From Bacillota bacterium (GTDB lineage Bacteria; Bacillota; Clostridia; Christensenellales; Aristaeellaceae): a stretch of 64,000 nucleotides of DNA. This document shows, piece by piece, positions 25,563-34,741 of this stretch. The stretch covers positions 22,491 through 86,490 of the forward strand of contig JAEZQK010000001.1 of assembly GCA_023413135.1 (NCBI GenBank), in the 5' to 3' direction. The notes under the pieces are model-generated. The model did not search any database, had not been told where the DNA came from, and was given only the letters and a program-made list of their open reading frames with translations. The position numbers and the translations under genes are program-made. How positions within the stretch are numbered: position 1 is the first letter of the stretch; the number at the start of each line of letters is the position of its first letter.

Positions 25563-25631
25563 AGGTGAGGGCGCTTTTGTTATGCGCCTGTGGCCTTCGG
25601 CAAAGAAGCCGATAGCAGAAGGAGGAGCCTC

Positions 25632-26912
25632 ATGATCCGTACCATCGTTGGCGCCAACTGGGGAGACGAAGGCAAGGGAAAAGTGACGGACGTGCTGGCG
25701 GAAAAGAGTGATATCGTTGTCCGCTTTCAGGGCGGAGCCAATGCCGGGCATACCATCATCAACGAATACGGCAAGTTCGCGCTGCATTTGCTGCCCTCCG
25801 GCGTGTTTCACCAGCATATCGTGAATGTTATCGGGCCGGGCGTGGCTTTCAATATCGAATCGCTGCTGCATGAGCTGAACACCCTGGTAGGCCGGGGCGT
25901 GCCCAAGCCCAAGGTTCTCATATCCGACCGGGCACAGGTGATGATGCCCTATCATGTGGATTTTGACAAGTACGAGGAGGAGCGGCTGGGTGGCAAGTCC
26001 TTCGGCAGCACCAAATCGGGCATCGCTCCCTTTTACGGCGACAAGTACATGAAGATCGGCCTGCAGGTGTGCCAGCTTTATGATGAAAACCTGCTCAGGG
26101 AAAAGCTTCAAAATGTGGCGTCCCTTAAAAACCCCATGCTCACCCACCTGTACGGCAAGCCCCCCATTGATGTGGATTCGCTGGTGGAAACATATTCTTC
26201 CCTGGTCAGGCTGATCCGGCCCATGGTGTGCGATACCACCGTGTATTTGCATCAGGCGGTGAAGGAAGGCAAGACCATCCTGCTGGAAGGGCAGCTGGGC
26301 TCCCTGCGTGACCCGGACCATGGCATTTACCCCTACACCACCTCCTCTTCGCCCCTGGCGGGGTATGGCACGGTGGGCGCGGGCGTGCCACCCTGGGATA
26401 TGAAGGACATTTATTGTGTTACGAAGGCCTATTCCAGTTGCGTAGGGGCAGGCCCCTTTGTAACAGAGCTTGACGGCGATGAGGCGGTGGAACTACGCAA
26501 CCGTGGCGGCGACGCCGGGGAATATGGGGCCACCACCGGCCGGCCCCGCCGTGTGGGCTGGTTCGATGCGGTGGCCACCCGCTACGGCGTGATGGTACAG
26601 GGGGGCACGGAAGCGGTGCTCACGAACCTTGACGTGCTGGGCTACTTGAAGGAGATTCCCGTCTGCGTCGCGTATGAAATTGACGGGGAAAAGACCGAGC
26701 TGTTCCCCACTACTGTAAGGCTCATGCGGGCCAAACCCGTATATACCATGCTCCCGGGCTGGGAGTGTGACATTCGCAACGTCCGCCAATATGATCAGTT
26801 ACCCGAAAATTGCAAGCGGTACGTGGCTTTCCTGGAGAAGGCGGTCGGCGTACCCATCCGTATGGTGTCCAACGGGCCCAGGCGGGAAGAAATACTGTAT
26901 AGAAAAGCATAG
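25632..26912 (+). CDS. purA: Adenylosuccinate synthetase
   Basis: 426 residues, canonical length. It joins IMP and aspartate using GTP, the first step of AMP synthesis. Catalytic Asp and His are in WGDEGKGK and NAGHT; FGSTKSGIAP, EGQLGSLRDPDHG (usually EGAQG) and TTTGRPRR-like segments are present. The ATG at 25632 follows GGAGGAG. The substitution around the GAQG-type loop (EGQLGS) is mild. The downstream amidohydrolase is 52 bases away and may be cotranscribed. Confidence 0.96.
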   Translation: MIRTIVGANWGDEGKGKVTDVLAEKSDIVVRFQGGANAGHTIINEYGKFALHLLPSGVFHQHIVNVIGPGVAFNIESLLHELNTLVGRGVPKPKVLISDRAQVMMPYHVDFDKYEEERLGGKSFGSTKSGIAPFYGDKYMKIGLQVCQLYDENLLREKLQNVASLKNPMLTHLYGKPPIDVDSLVETYSSLVRLIRPMVCDTTVYLHQAVKEGKTILLEGQLGSLRDPDHGIYPYTTSSSPLAGYGTVGAGVPPWDMKDIYCVTKAYSSCVGAGPFVTELDGDEAVELRNRGGDAGEYGATTGRPRRVGWFDAVATRYGVMVQGGTEAVLTNLDVLGYLKEIPVCVAYEIDGEKTELFPTTVRLMRAKPVYTMLPGWECDIRNVRQYDQLPENCKRYVAFLEKAVGVPIRMVSNGPRREEILYRKA

Positions 26913-26964
26913 CACAAAGGGGTGCCGGCAATGCCGGCGCCCTTATGGCTATCTGGAGGAGAAA

Positions 26965-27756
26965 ATGTCCATCCTGGATATTCACGCGCATATTTATCCC
27001 GACATCATCGCCCAAAAGGCATCCGATACCATTGGGGAATTTTATCGCCTCCCCATGCATCACGACGGAACGCTGAAAACCTTGCTAAAAGAGGAATCGG
27101 CGGCGGGAATCACGAAAATGGTGGTGCATTCCGTGGCCGTCACCTGGGAAAAGGTTGCCCGCATCAACGACTTTATCGCCGGGGCGGTTCAAAGCCATGA
27201 AAATTTGATCGGCTTTGCCACCATGCACCCGGATCATCCGCGTATCGCATCGGAGATCGACAGGGCCATATCCCTGGGGCTTAAAGGCATGAAGCTGCAC
27301 CCTGACTTTCAACATTTCAGCATTGATGATGAAAAGGCATTCCCCATCTATGAGGCCATCGAGGGGCGGATACCGCTTTTAATCCATACCGGGGACAGGC
27401 GCTATGAGACCAGCCGGCCCGAGCGCATGGCCAAGGTACTGGACAGGTTCCCCCGGATGAAGACCGTTTGCGCCCACCTGGGGGGCTGGTCCCAGTGGGA
27501 GGACGCCCATCGGATTTTGGCCGGACGGCCCAACGTGTGGGTGGATACCTCCTCCAGCCTGTATGCCCTCTCTCCGGAGGCGGCCCGGGAGGTCATCCTC
27601 CACTACGGCGTGGACCGGGTGCTTTTCGGTACCGACTACCCCATGTGGACGCCGCTGGAGGAGTTGAAGCGCATGCGGACGCTGGGCTTTTCCCCTGCAG
27701 ACATGGAGAAGATGCTTTTTAAAAACGCGCAAGACTTACTGGGCCTTGTTGCCTGA
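26965..27756 (+). CDS. Amidohydrolase-family (Amidohydro_2) metal hydrolase
   Basis: 263 residues from ATG at 26965, directly after GGAGGAG; the frame is open further left but overlaps purA. TIM-barrel metal ligands: HAH in DIHAHIYP, KLHPDFQHF, HTGD, HLGGW and the aspartate in FGTDYPMW. These match Amidohydro_2 proteins, which include decarboxylases and lactonases. The substrate is not evident. It lies between purA and hisH with short gaps. Confidence 0.85.
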   Translation: MSILDIHAHIYPDIIAQKASDTIGEFYRLPMHHDGTLKTLLKEESAAGITKMVVHSVAVTWEKVARINDFIAGAVQSHENLIGFATMHPDHPRIASEIDRAISLGLKGMKLHPDFQHFSIDDEKAFPIYEAIEGRIPLLIHTGDRRYETSRPERMAKVLDRFPRMKTVCAHLGGWSQWEDAHRILAGRPNVWVDTSSSLYALSPEAAREVILHYGVDRVLFGTDYPMWTPLEELKRMRTLGFSPADMEKMLFKNAQDLLGLVA

Positions 27757-27768
27757 AGGAGATTTCTT

Positions 27769-28461
27769 ATGATCGCCATCATGGACTATGGCATGGGCAA
27801 CCTGCGCAGCGTGCAAAAGGCGTTTGAATACCTGGGTCATCCGGCAGAGGTTACCGATGACCCTGAAAAGGTGTTTGCTGCAGACCATGTGATTTTGCCG
27901 GGGGTTGGCGCCTTCCGGGATGCCATGGCCCGTTTGAAGGAATCCGGCCTGTATGAGGCTGCGCTGGAGGTTGCCAGGCGGAACATCCCCTTCCTTGGCA
28001 TTTGCCTTGGCATGCAGCTCATGTTCGAGGCTAGCGAGGAAAACGGGTATTATGAGGGGCTGGGGCTTTTGCCCGGCACCGTTACCCGCTTTCCGGAGAT
28101 GGGTTTGAAGATTCCCCACATGGGGTGGAATACGCTGGATACAAAGGATTGCGTGCTGTTTGACGGCGGCCGGCATCCTTGCGTCTATTTTGTACATTCC
28201 TATTTAATGGCCGATATTTCTTCTGAATGGACGGCAGCCACCGCCCATTACGGCATACCGTTCACCGCCGTGGCGCAAAAGGGTACGGTGGTGGCCGCCC
28301 AGTTTCACCCGGAAAAGAGCGGAGAAGATGGGCTAAATATGCTTCGCCGCTTTGCGGCCTGGAACCCGAAGGGCGAGCGCAGCGAGCCTGGAGCATTGGA
28401 GCGGAGCGACAATGCGGAACACCGGACAAGCGCAGCGCAGTACGGTGCGGAGGAGGTTTAG
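27769..28461 (+). CDS. hisH: Imidazole glycerol phosphate synthase, glutaminase subunit
   Basis: 230 residues. Class I glutaminase feeding ammonia to HisF. Nucleophile cysteine in GICLGMQ, oxyanion region ILPGVGAF, and the His/Glu pair in QFHPEKSG. Normal HisH proteins end near residue 202 (LRRFAAWN here). The remaining ~28 residues (GERSEPGALERSDN...) are encoded by a repeat-like segment resembling part of element B. The start follows GAAGGAG. hisF begins four bases after its stop. Confidence 0.94.
   Translation: MIAIMDYGMGNLRSVQKAFEYLGHPAEVTDDPEKVFAADHVILPGVGAFRDAMARLKESGLYEAALEVARRNIPFLGICLGMQLMFEASEENGYYEGLGLLPGTVTRFPEMGLKIPHMGWNTLDTKDCVLFDGGRHPCVYFVHSYLMADISSEWTAATAHYGIPFTAVAQKGTVVAAQFHPEKSGEDGLNMLRRFAAWNPKGERSEPGALERSDNAEHRTSAAQYGAEEV
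28370..28440 (+). repeat. Repeat-derived segment inside the hisH 3' end
   Basis: CACCGGACAAGCGCAGCGCAG near 28420 matches CACCGGACAAGCGAAGCGCAG near 8436 in the rapZ-whiA gap with one difference; GAGCGCAGCGAGCCTGGAGC precedes it. Confidence 0.6.
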
Positions 28462-28464
28462 ACT

Positions 28465-29223
28465 ATGCTGCTCAAGCGCATCATACCTTGCCTTGACATC
28501 CGGGACGGCCGGGTGGTGAAGGGTGTTAACTTTGTGAACATCCGCGACGCCGGCGACCCGGTGGAAGCCGCCGTGTGGTACAATGGGCAGGGCGCGGATG
28601 AATTGGTGCTTTTGGATATCAACGCTTCCCACGAAGGCCGGGGTACCATGCTGGACGTGACCTCCCGGGTGGCGGAGCAGGTATTCATCCCCTTTACGGT
28701 GGGTGGCGGCATATCGGATCTGAATCAAATCCGCGACCTTTTGCGCCTGGGGGCGGACAAAGTATCCGTCAACAGTCCGGCTGTGAAAAATCCGGATTTC
28801 ATTGAGGAAGCGGCGCTGCGCTTTGGCAGCCAGTGCATTGTGCTGGCCATGGATGTGAAGAGCCGCCCGGGCGGCGGCTGGGACGTGTACATCAACGGCG
28901 GCCGGGTGAACACCGGCAAGGATGCTTTGGAATGGGCCGTGGAGGGCGTACGCCGCGGGGCGGGGGAAATCCTGCTCACCAGCATGGATACCGACGGCGT
29001 GGGGGAGGGCTTTGACCTTCCTGTCACAAAGGCCGTTGCCGATGCGGTGGGCGTGCCCGTGATCGCCTCCGGCGGAGCGGGGAACATGCGCCATTTTCGG
29101 GACGCTCTTATGGATGGCGGCGCTGATGCGGCACTGGCTGCCACGCTGTTCCATTTCAGAATTTTGCAGATTAAAGCCTTGAAGGAATACCTGCGCGGCG
29201 AAGGTGTCCCGGTGAGGCTGTAA
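28465..29223 (+). CDS. hisF: Imidazole glycerol phosphate synthase, cyclase subunit
   Basis: 252 residues, full length (beta/alpha)8 barrel. Catalytic aspartates are in PCLDIRDGRVVKG and AMDVKSR; LLTSMDTDG, GGGI and ASGGAGN are conserved phosphate-binding loops. With HisH it makes IGP and AICAR in histidine synthesis, which also connects to purine metabolism. Only hisH and hisF occur here; other his genes must lie elsewhere. Start after GGAGG. Confidence 0.96.
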   Translation: MLLKRIIPCLDIRDGRVVKGVNFVNIRDAGDPVEAAVWYNGQGADELVLLDINASHEGRGTMLDVTSRVAEQVFIPFTVGGGISDLNQIRDLLRLGADKVSVNSPAVKNPDFIEEAALRFGSQCIVLAMDVKSRPGGGWDVYINGGRVNTGKDALEWAVEGVRRGAGEILLTSMDTDGVGEGFDLPVTKAVADAVGVPVIASGGAGNMRHFRDALMDGGADAALAATLFHFRILQIKALKEYLRGEGVPVRL

Positions 29224-29259
29224 CTATTTTATGCTCTGCCTGCCGCTTACGGAGGAAGC

Positions 29260-30204
29260 ATGAATCTTGAATTGCTGCTTACGGAAGCATTGTCTTTTTA
29301 TCCGCTTGCAAATCCTTCCGCGGCCCTGATCCGCCACAATGAAAACGCCACCTGGCGGGTTTGCGATGAGGCCGGCAAAGCCTACGTGCTGCGCATCCAT
29401 CAGCCGCGGGAAGGGTTCTCCCAATCGCTGTTTCCGCAGGATAAGGAACCGGCCTTGCGGGGGGAGTTGCGCATTTTGACGGCTCTGCATGCGCATGCGG
29501 ATATTCCTGTGCAGGTTCCCGTCAAAAACCGGGAAGGCGGGACGGTGACGCAGCTTTCCGGCGGGGAGTTTGTTACGCTGCTCATATGGCTTGAGGGGAG
29601 TACCCTGGAAGAAGCGGAAACCACCCCGGAGCTTTTGCATGAAGTAGGCCGGATGACGGCACGCATGCATCAGTGCTTTCAAACCTGCCGTGAATTGCCC
29701 GGCCCGGCCGGCCATGAATATGACAAGGCGCTCATGGACCGGATGATCGCGAAATTTCAGGATATGGAACGGGCAAACGTGATTGCTTCCAATTTTGTTC
29801 AGGGGATGACCGCCTGCGCTATGGAGATCAAGCGGCGGATGGCGGAGCTGGACCGGCTTAATCATGCCTTTGGCGTTGTGCATTCGGATCTTTCCAAGTC
29901 CAACATGCTTTTATTTGGCGGCCGGATTGCCCCCATCGACTTTGGACTGTGGGGATACGGCTACTATTATATGGATTTGGGGGCCTTGGCCTCCCATTAT
30001 ACAGAGCCTGAGCAGCAGGCGGCGATCTTTGAAGGGTATGAGAGCGTAACACGCAGCCGTTTGGAGCGGCGGTACGTGGATCCCTTCATTTGCCTGGGCA
30101 TTCTTTTGTATATTTGCACCTTCGGGGAAAGCGTGTGCGGTGAGGAATGGTTCCCCGGGGCCCTTAAGCGCTGGAACGATACCTTCTTTTTACCACTGCG
30201 ATAG
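29260..30204 (+). CDS. APH-fold phosphotransferase (small-molecule kinase)
   Basis: 314 residues. The kinase-like fold shows the catalytic loop VVHSDLSKSNMLL (HxDxxxxN) and the metal-binding PIDFGLWGYG. The overall layout resembles homoserine kinase type II, choline kinase and aminoglycoside phosphotransferases. Chromosomal housekeeping neighbours make an antibiotic resistance role unlikely; a metabolic kinase is more plausible. Starts after GGAGG, 36 bases after hisF. Confidence 0.8.
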   Translation: MNLELLLTEALSFYPLANPSAALIRHNENATWRVCDEAGKAYVLRIHQPREGFSQSLFPQDKEPALRGELRILTALHAHADIPVQVPVKNREGGTVTQLSGGEFVTLLIWLEGSTLEEAETTPELLHEVGRMTARMHQCFQTCRELPGPAGHEYDKALMDRMIAKFQDMERANVIASNFVQGMTACAMEIKRRMAELDRLNHAFGVVHSDLSKSNMLLFGGRIAPIDFGLWGYGYYYMDLGALASHYTEPEQQAAIFEGYESVTRSRLERRYVDPFICLGILLYICTFGESVCGEEWFPGALKRWNDTFFLPLR

Positions 30205-30308
30205 ATTGCATGCCGTCAAAATGCCGCTGCAGGATAAAATATTGCCTACTTGGGAACGATTCCCATTGGGTATTGTAATGATTATTTACAAGTAAGAAAC
30301 ATTTTTGC

Positions 30309-30337
30309 TTGTGGATAACCGGAACATTTTGTATAAT
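30309..30337 (+). promoter_or_regulatory. Promoter of PQQ-propeller membrane protein
   Basis: TTGTGG, 17-base spacer, TATAAT. Transcription should begin near 30344, which supports the TTG start at 30380 over the upstream TTG at 30305. Confidence 0.75.
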
Positions 30338-30379
30338 AGACTGGTGAAGCTGGTTCGAAGTGAAAAGGAGTGCCGTGTT

Positions 30380-33142
30380 TTGAGCGATAACGAGCAAAAT
30401 CGCCTGAAAGGCCGTATCCCGGCGCGGGCGATGTATGAAAAAGCGGATCAAATTCCTCCGCCTCAAGGGGCAAGGCGCGACATGGCCCAGCGTGTGGACC
30501 GTGCCCGGATGCCTGTGGATGAGGAAACTGCGCCGCGGTACGTTCCTGCCCAGACCCAGTATGTGAGCAAGCGGGTCAGCCGCTCCCCGGAAGAAACCTC
30601 CGGCGGGGCTGGCCAAGCAGCTCTATCATCCCAGGGGTATGAACGCCACCGCCGTTCCCAAAGGCACGCCGGGGCCGATATGGACATGCCGGAGAGGGAA
30701 ATGCCCCGGATGGCTCCGCCTCCCGTGCGTGCACCAGGCCCTGCACCCCGTGCCCCTATGGACAATGGACAGATCTACGGGCAGGGCAGGCCCCAGGCGC
30801 CTGGCGCCAATTATGCCCGCTTAACCCGGCAGGAGGATTTTGCGCCCGCCCGGCCAAGGCAGCCCCAGTCGGTGCCCTCCTATCTGGAGGAGGAAGAGGA
30901 AGATACGCCCCGCCGCGGCCATGCGGGCCTGATGGTACTTTTGGCATTGGTGCTGCTCGCGGCGCTGTTCCTGGGCGGGCTGTATTTCGTACTGCCGGCC
31001 AGGGACGATGCGCAAAGCGGGGGGATCGTCAACACGCTCAACGACGTGAAGGAAGCTATCACCGAGGAAGCCCAGCTGTTCTACAAGAGCGTGAAAAACA
31101 TTATCGCCCCCGAAGTGAAGGAACCCGCTCAGGTGCAGGATTTCCAGGTGATTCCCTCCTCCGGCCAGGCGCCGGTGGAACTGGGCTTTTCCATCACCAC
31201 CACCAAGACGGTGGAGGCTGTCCGCATCATGGATGATCAGGGCCAGATGCTGGTGGAGGAAAACATCCCCAAGGTGAACGAGGAGAAACGGAAGATCTGG
31301 GCTTTGACCTTGTCGCTCCAAAATGCCTATTCCGGCCTTATGTCGGCCCGAGTGCTGACTGAGGAAGGGAATTGGGTGGACAGCGGCAAGACGGTGCAGC
31401 TGAGCATTGATGCACCCATTGCGGCGCCTACGGAAACGCCCGTCGTGGTAACGCCGACGCCTCCTCCTGCGGCAACGGAAGAGCCGGCGGCGGAGGAGAC
31501 GTCCAGCCCCACAGAGGAGCCGACGCAGGAGCCTACCACGACGCCGGAACCAACCGCGACGCCGGAGCCGACGCAGGAGCCTACGCCTACGCCGGAACCC
31601 ACGCCTGAGCCCAGCCCCAGCCCCACCCCCATGCCCTACATGGCGGCGGGCGCGGCGGAAGGCACCGATCCAAGCCAATTGAAGCTTACCAGCAAGACGT
31701 ATGATGGCACCAAGGCCGTGAACGAGTTTGCCCGGACGGTTCCCATAAAGATGAACGGGCCGGCTAATTATGCCGCCTGGTCCGGTGCGGTGCTTACTTT
31801 CCGCGGCGGCCCCTTCCGCCAGAACGCCGCCTATGGCGTGGTGGATGTGCAGGAGAACAAGCTGGAAGTCGCCTGGAGCACGCCCATGGGCGGCATTGCC
31901 TCCTACCATGGCGCAGGCTGGCCCGGACAGCCCGCCATCGTCAAGTGGACCAAGGAAGTCCGCGAGATGATGAACCTGAATGCCGAAAAGAAGGCCGTCA
32001 CCGCGCTGAAGGAAGTCATCCTGGCCTCCCAGGATGGGAAGATCTATTTCCTGGACCTTTTAGACGGCCAGCCCACCCGCGATCCCATCAATGTGGGCTT
32101 TCCTTTGAAGAGCTCCGTTTCTGTCGATCCCAGGGGCATGCCTATGCTCTCGGTGGGCCAGGGCATCAGCAAGATCAACAATACTACGGGCGATATCGGC
32201 TACCGCCTGTTCAACCTCATCGATCAAAAGCAGATGAAGTTCATCAACGGCCGGGACAAGAACGCCTTTGGCACCAACGGCGCGTTTGATAGCTCTTCCC
32301 TGCTGGATTTGAACAGCGACACGTTGATCATCGCCGGGGAAAACGGCATGCTCTATACCGTATGGCTGAACACCACGTTTGATGTGGCTGGGGCCAAGCT
32401 GAGCATCGACCCGAAGATCGTTTCGTACAAGGCAAAAACCTCCAAACAAAGGGAGGCGGACACCGGCATCGAGGGCAGCGTGGCCATGTACGGGAACTAT
32501 GCGTACTTTGCCGACGCCATAGGCATTCTGCAATGTGTGGATGTAAACACCATGAAGACTGTCTGGGCCGTGGATACCGATGACAACACGGACGCCACCA
32601 TCGCTCTGGATTTTGATGAGGATGGCGCGCTGGCGCTGTACACCGGCAATACCGTCAAAGAGCAGGGCAAAAACGGCGCTTGCACCATCCGCCGCTTAAA
32701 TGCCCTGACAGGTGAACAGGAATGGTCCTATACGGTGGATGTGGAGTATGATTCCGCCGAAGCGGGCGGCTGCATGGCGTCTCCTGTGGTCGGCCAGCAG
32801 AGCATCGGTAACCTTGTGATCTTCACCGTAGCCAAGACGCCTGAAGGTGGGCAGATCATCGCCCTTGAAAAAAAGACGGGCCATGTGGTCTGGCAGAAGT
32901 CCATGTCCCACTATAGCTGGAGTTCTCCTGTGGCCGTGTACAACGAAAGCGGCGACGCCTGGATCATCCAGGGCGACAGCGAGGGCGTGCTGCAATTGAT
33001 GGACGGGCAGACCGGCGATGTCATGAACAGCATCCAGCTGGAAGGTTCCATCACCGGCTCTCCCGCAGTGTACAACGACATGCTGGTGGTCGGCACCAGC
33101 GGCAAGGGTGTAAGCCAAATCTACGGCATCAAAATTAAGTAA
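30380..33142 (+). CDS. Single-span membrane protein with Thr/Pro/Glu stalk and PQQ-type beta-propeller
   Basis: 920 residues from a TTG start nine bases after AAAAGGAG. The cytosolic N-terminus (1-175) is rich in Arg and Pro and predicted disordered. One membrane helix lies near residues 180-202 (MVLLALVLLAALFLGGLYF). Then come an Ig-like segment (about 250-350), a TPEPT/TPTPEP low-complexity stalk (about 360-425) and a BamB/PQQ-like propeller with GKIYFLDLLDG, GHVVWQKS, GVLQLMDGQTG and GSPAVYNDMLVVG blades. No catalytic residues are visible; such propellers usually bind proteins or glycans. It is probably displayed outside the cell. No recognised relatives by name. Confidence 0.8.
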   Translation: MSDNEQNRLKGRIPARAMYEKADQIPPPQGARRDMAQRVDRARMPVDEETAPRYVPAQTQYVSKRVSRSPEETSGGAGQAALSSQGYERHRRSQRHAGADMDMPEREMPRMAPPPVRAPGPAPRAPMDNGQIYGQGRPQAPGANYARLTRQEDFAPARPRQPQSVPSYLEEEEEDTPRRGHAGLMVLLALVLLAALFLGGLYFVLPARDDAQSGGIVNTLNDVKEAITEEAQLFYKSVKNIIAPEVKEPAQVQDFQVIPSSGQAPVELGFSITTTKTVEAVRIMDDQGQMLVEENIPKVNEEKRKIWALTLSLQNAYSGLMSARVLTEEGNWVDSGKTVQLSIDAPIAAPTETPVVVTPTPPPAATEEPAAEETSSPTEEPTQEPTTTPEPTATPEPTQEPTPTPEPTPEPSPSPTPMPYMAAGAAEGTDPSQLKLTSKTYDGTKAVNEFARTVPIKMNGPANYAAWSGAVLTFRGGPFRQNAAYGVVDVQENKLEVAWSTPMGGIASYHGAGWPGQPAIVKWTKEVREMMNLNAEKKAVTALKEVILASQDGKIYFLDLLDGQPTRDPINVGFPLKSSVSVDPRGMPMLSVGQGISKINNTTGDIGYRLFNLIDQKQMKFINGRDKNAFGTNGAFDSSSLLDLNSDTLIIAGENGMLYTVWLNTTFDVAGAKLSIDPKIVSYKAKTSKQREADTGIEGSVAMYGNYAYFADAIGILQCVDVNTMKTVWAVDTDDNTDATIALDFDEDGALALYTGNTVKEQGKNGACTIRRLNALTGEQEWSYTVDVEYDSAEAGGCMASPVVGQQSIGNLVIFTVAKTPEGGQIIALEKKTGHVVWQKSMSHYSWSSPVAVYNESGDAWIIQGDSEGVLQLMDGQTGDVMNSIQLEGSITGSPAVYNDMLVVGTSGKGVSQIYGIKIK

Positions 33143-33151
33143 AGCCTGAGA

Positions 33152-33215
33152 AAACGGAGCCATCCGGCAAGTTGAAAGGCGCGGTGCGCCTGAGCTTGCG
33201 GACGGCTTCGTTTTT
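33152..33215 (+). terminator. Terminator between propeller gene and glpK
   Basis: A long imperfect stem (AAAACGGAGCC..CCGGCAAG with CTTGCGG..GGCTTCGTTTT) followed by T5. It ends only 33 bases before glpK, so glpK relies on readthrough or on a promoter that overlaps the stem. Confidence 0.8.
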
Positions 33216-33247
33216 GTGAAACGAACAAAAGAAAAGGGGAAAAGCGT

Positions 33248-34741
33248 ATGGCCAAGCGGTATTTGGTTGCCCTGGACCAGGGAACCACCAGCTCCCGGGC
33301 AGTGGTGTTCGAGGAAAGCGGGCAGGTATTGGCCGCCCATGGCATTGAGTTTCCGCAAATCTATCCCAAGCCCGGCTGGGTGGAGCATGATCCCAAGAGC
33401 ATCCTGGAATCTCAAACAGAGGCGCTGCGTACGGCGGTAAAGCTGTCCGGCATCGCCGTAGAGGATATCGCCGCCATTGGCATCACCAACCAGCGGGAAA
33501 CCACCCTGGTCTGGGACCGTAATACCGGCGAGTGCGTGTGCAACGCCATCGTATGGCAGTGTCGCCGCACCGCGCCTTATGTGGAGCGGCTGAAAGCGGC
33601 AGGCAAGGCTGAACTGATCAAAGAAAAGACCGGCCTTATACCGGACGCTTACTTTTCCGGCACGAAGCTTGCCTGGATATTGGATACGCTCAATCTACAC
33701 AAGCGGGCCGAATTGGGGGAACTGTGCTTTGGCACGGTGGACAGCTTTCTTTGCTGGCATCTGGTTAAGGGGCGACCCCATGTGACCGACGCCACCAATG
33801 CCAGCCGGACCATGCTTTTCAATCTCAAAACCCAGCAGTGGGACAGGGAGCTCTTGTCCCTTCTGGATATTCCGGAAAAGATGCTGCCGGCCGTAGTAGA
33901 CAGCGCGCAAATAATCGGCATGCTGGATTCATCCATCCTGGGCCGGCCCATTCCCGTGGCGGCCATGGCGGGGGATCAGCACGCCTCGCTGTTCGGCCAG
34001 GCCTGCCACAAGGCCGGCATGGTGAAAAACACGTACGGCACCGGCTGCTTCATGCTGATGAACACGGGGGAGACGCCAATAACCTCCAATCATGGGCTTT
34101 TAACCACCATGGCCTGGCGCATCGGCGGAAAACCGTGTTATGCCCTGGAGGGCAGCGTGTTCATGGGCGGTGCGGCCATCCAGTGGCTGAGGGATGAGCT
34201 GAAGATGATAGCAAGCGCAGCGGAGAGCGAAAGCCTTTCCACATCGGTCAAGGACACCGGCGGCGTGTATCTGGTGCCCGCCTTCACAGGCCTGGGCGCG
34301 CCCTGGTGGGATATGTACAGCCGGGGCACCATCGTTGGGCTCACCCGGGGCGCAGGCCGTGCGCATATTGTGCGGGCTGCGCTGGAGGCCATCGCCTATC
34401 AATCGGCAGATCTGCTCACTGCCATGGCCGCCGACTGCGGCTTTTCGCCCGAACGGATGCAGGTGGATGGCGGGGCCAGCGCCAATGGCTTTTTGATGCA
34501 GTTCCAGGCGGACATCATGAATATCCCCGTCGTGCGCCCCGTGGTGATGGAAACCACCGCCCTGGGCGCGGCCATGCTGGCCGGGCTGGCGGTGGGGATA
34601 TACGGCTCTGTGGAGGAGACATCAAAGGCCTGGCAGCGGGATTTGCAGTTTGATCCGCAAATGGGCAAGACGCAGCGGGAGGAATGTCTCAAGGGCTGGC
34701 ACAAAGCCGTCAACCGGGCGCTGCGTTGGGCGGAGGAGTAA
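33248..34741 (+). CDS. glpK: Glycerol kinase
   Basis: 497 residues, full length. FGGY kinase: DQGTTSSRAVVF (phosphate 1), GITNQRETT, DATNASRT, MAGDQHASLFGQ and the adenosine motif VDGGASANGFLMQ are present. It makes glycerol-3-phosphate from glycerol and ATP in the cytosol. The PTS-phosphorylated histidine region of Gram-positive GlpK does not show an obvious histidine here (HGLLTTMAWRIGG), though alignment would be needed. Start after AAGGGG. No glpF or glpD nearby. Confidence 0.96.
   Translation: MAKRYLVALDQGTTSSRAVVFEESGQVLAAHGIEFPQIYPKPGWVEHDPKSILESQTEALRTAVKLSGIAVEDIAAIGITNQRETTLVWDRNTGECVCNAIVWQCRRTAPYVERLKAAGKAELIKEKTGLIPDAYFSGTKLAWILDTLNLHKRAELGELCFGTVDSFLCWHLVKGRPHVTDATNASRTMLFNLKTQQWDRELLSLLDIPEKMLPAVVDSAQIIGMLDSSILGRPIPVAAMAGDQHASLFGQACHKAGMVKNTYGTGCFMLMNTGETPITSNHGLLTTMAWRIGGKPCYALEGSVFMGGAAIQWLRDELKMIASAAESESLSTSVKDTGGVYLVPAFTGLGAPWWDMYSRGTIVGLTRGAGRAHIVRAALEAIAYQSADLLTAMAADCGFSPERMQVDGGASANGFLMQFQADIMNIPVVRPVVMETTALGAAMLAGLAVGIYGSVEETSKAWQRDLQFDPQMGKTQREECLKGWHKAVNRALRWAEE

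Larger units (their letters stand above)
25321..25631. other. 311-base intergenic region with several palindromes and the purA promoter
   Basis: It contains a hairpin AATGAAGGGGCG/CGCCCCTTCATT (25369-25393), smaller GC hairpins (CCCGGCTTTGCCGGG, GCGAGCATGGCTCGC), a 29-base palindrome (25502-25530) and the purA promoter. No coding sequence was recognised. Confidence 0.7.

Noticed and set aside
30821..31909. Minus-strand 362-codon frame with Arg/Gly repeats
   Set aside because: Mirror of the Thr-Pro-Glu stalk of the propeller gene; repetitive composition is inherited from the sense codons.
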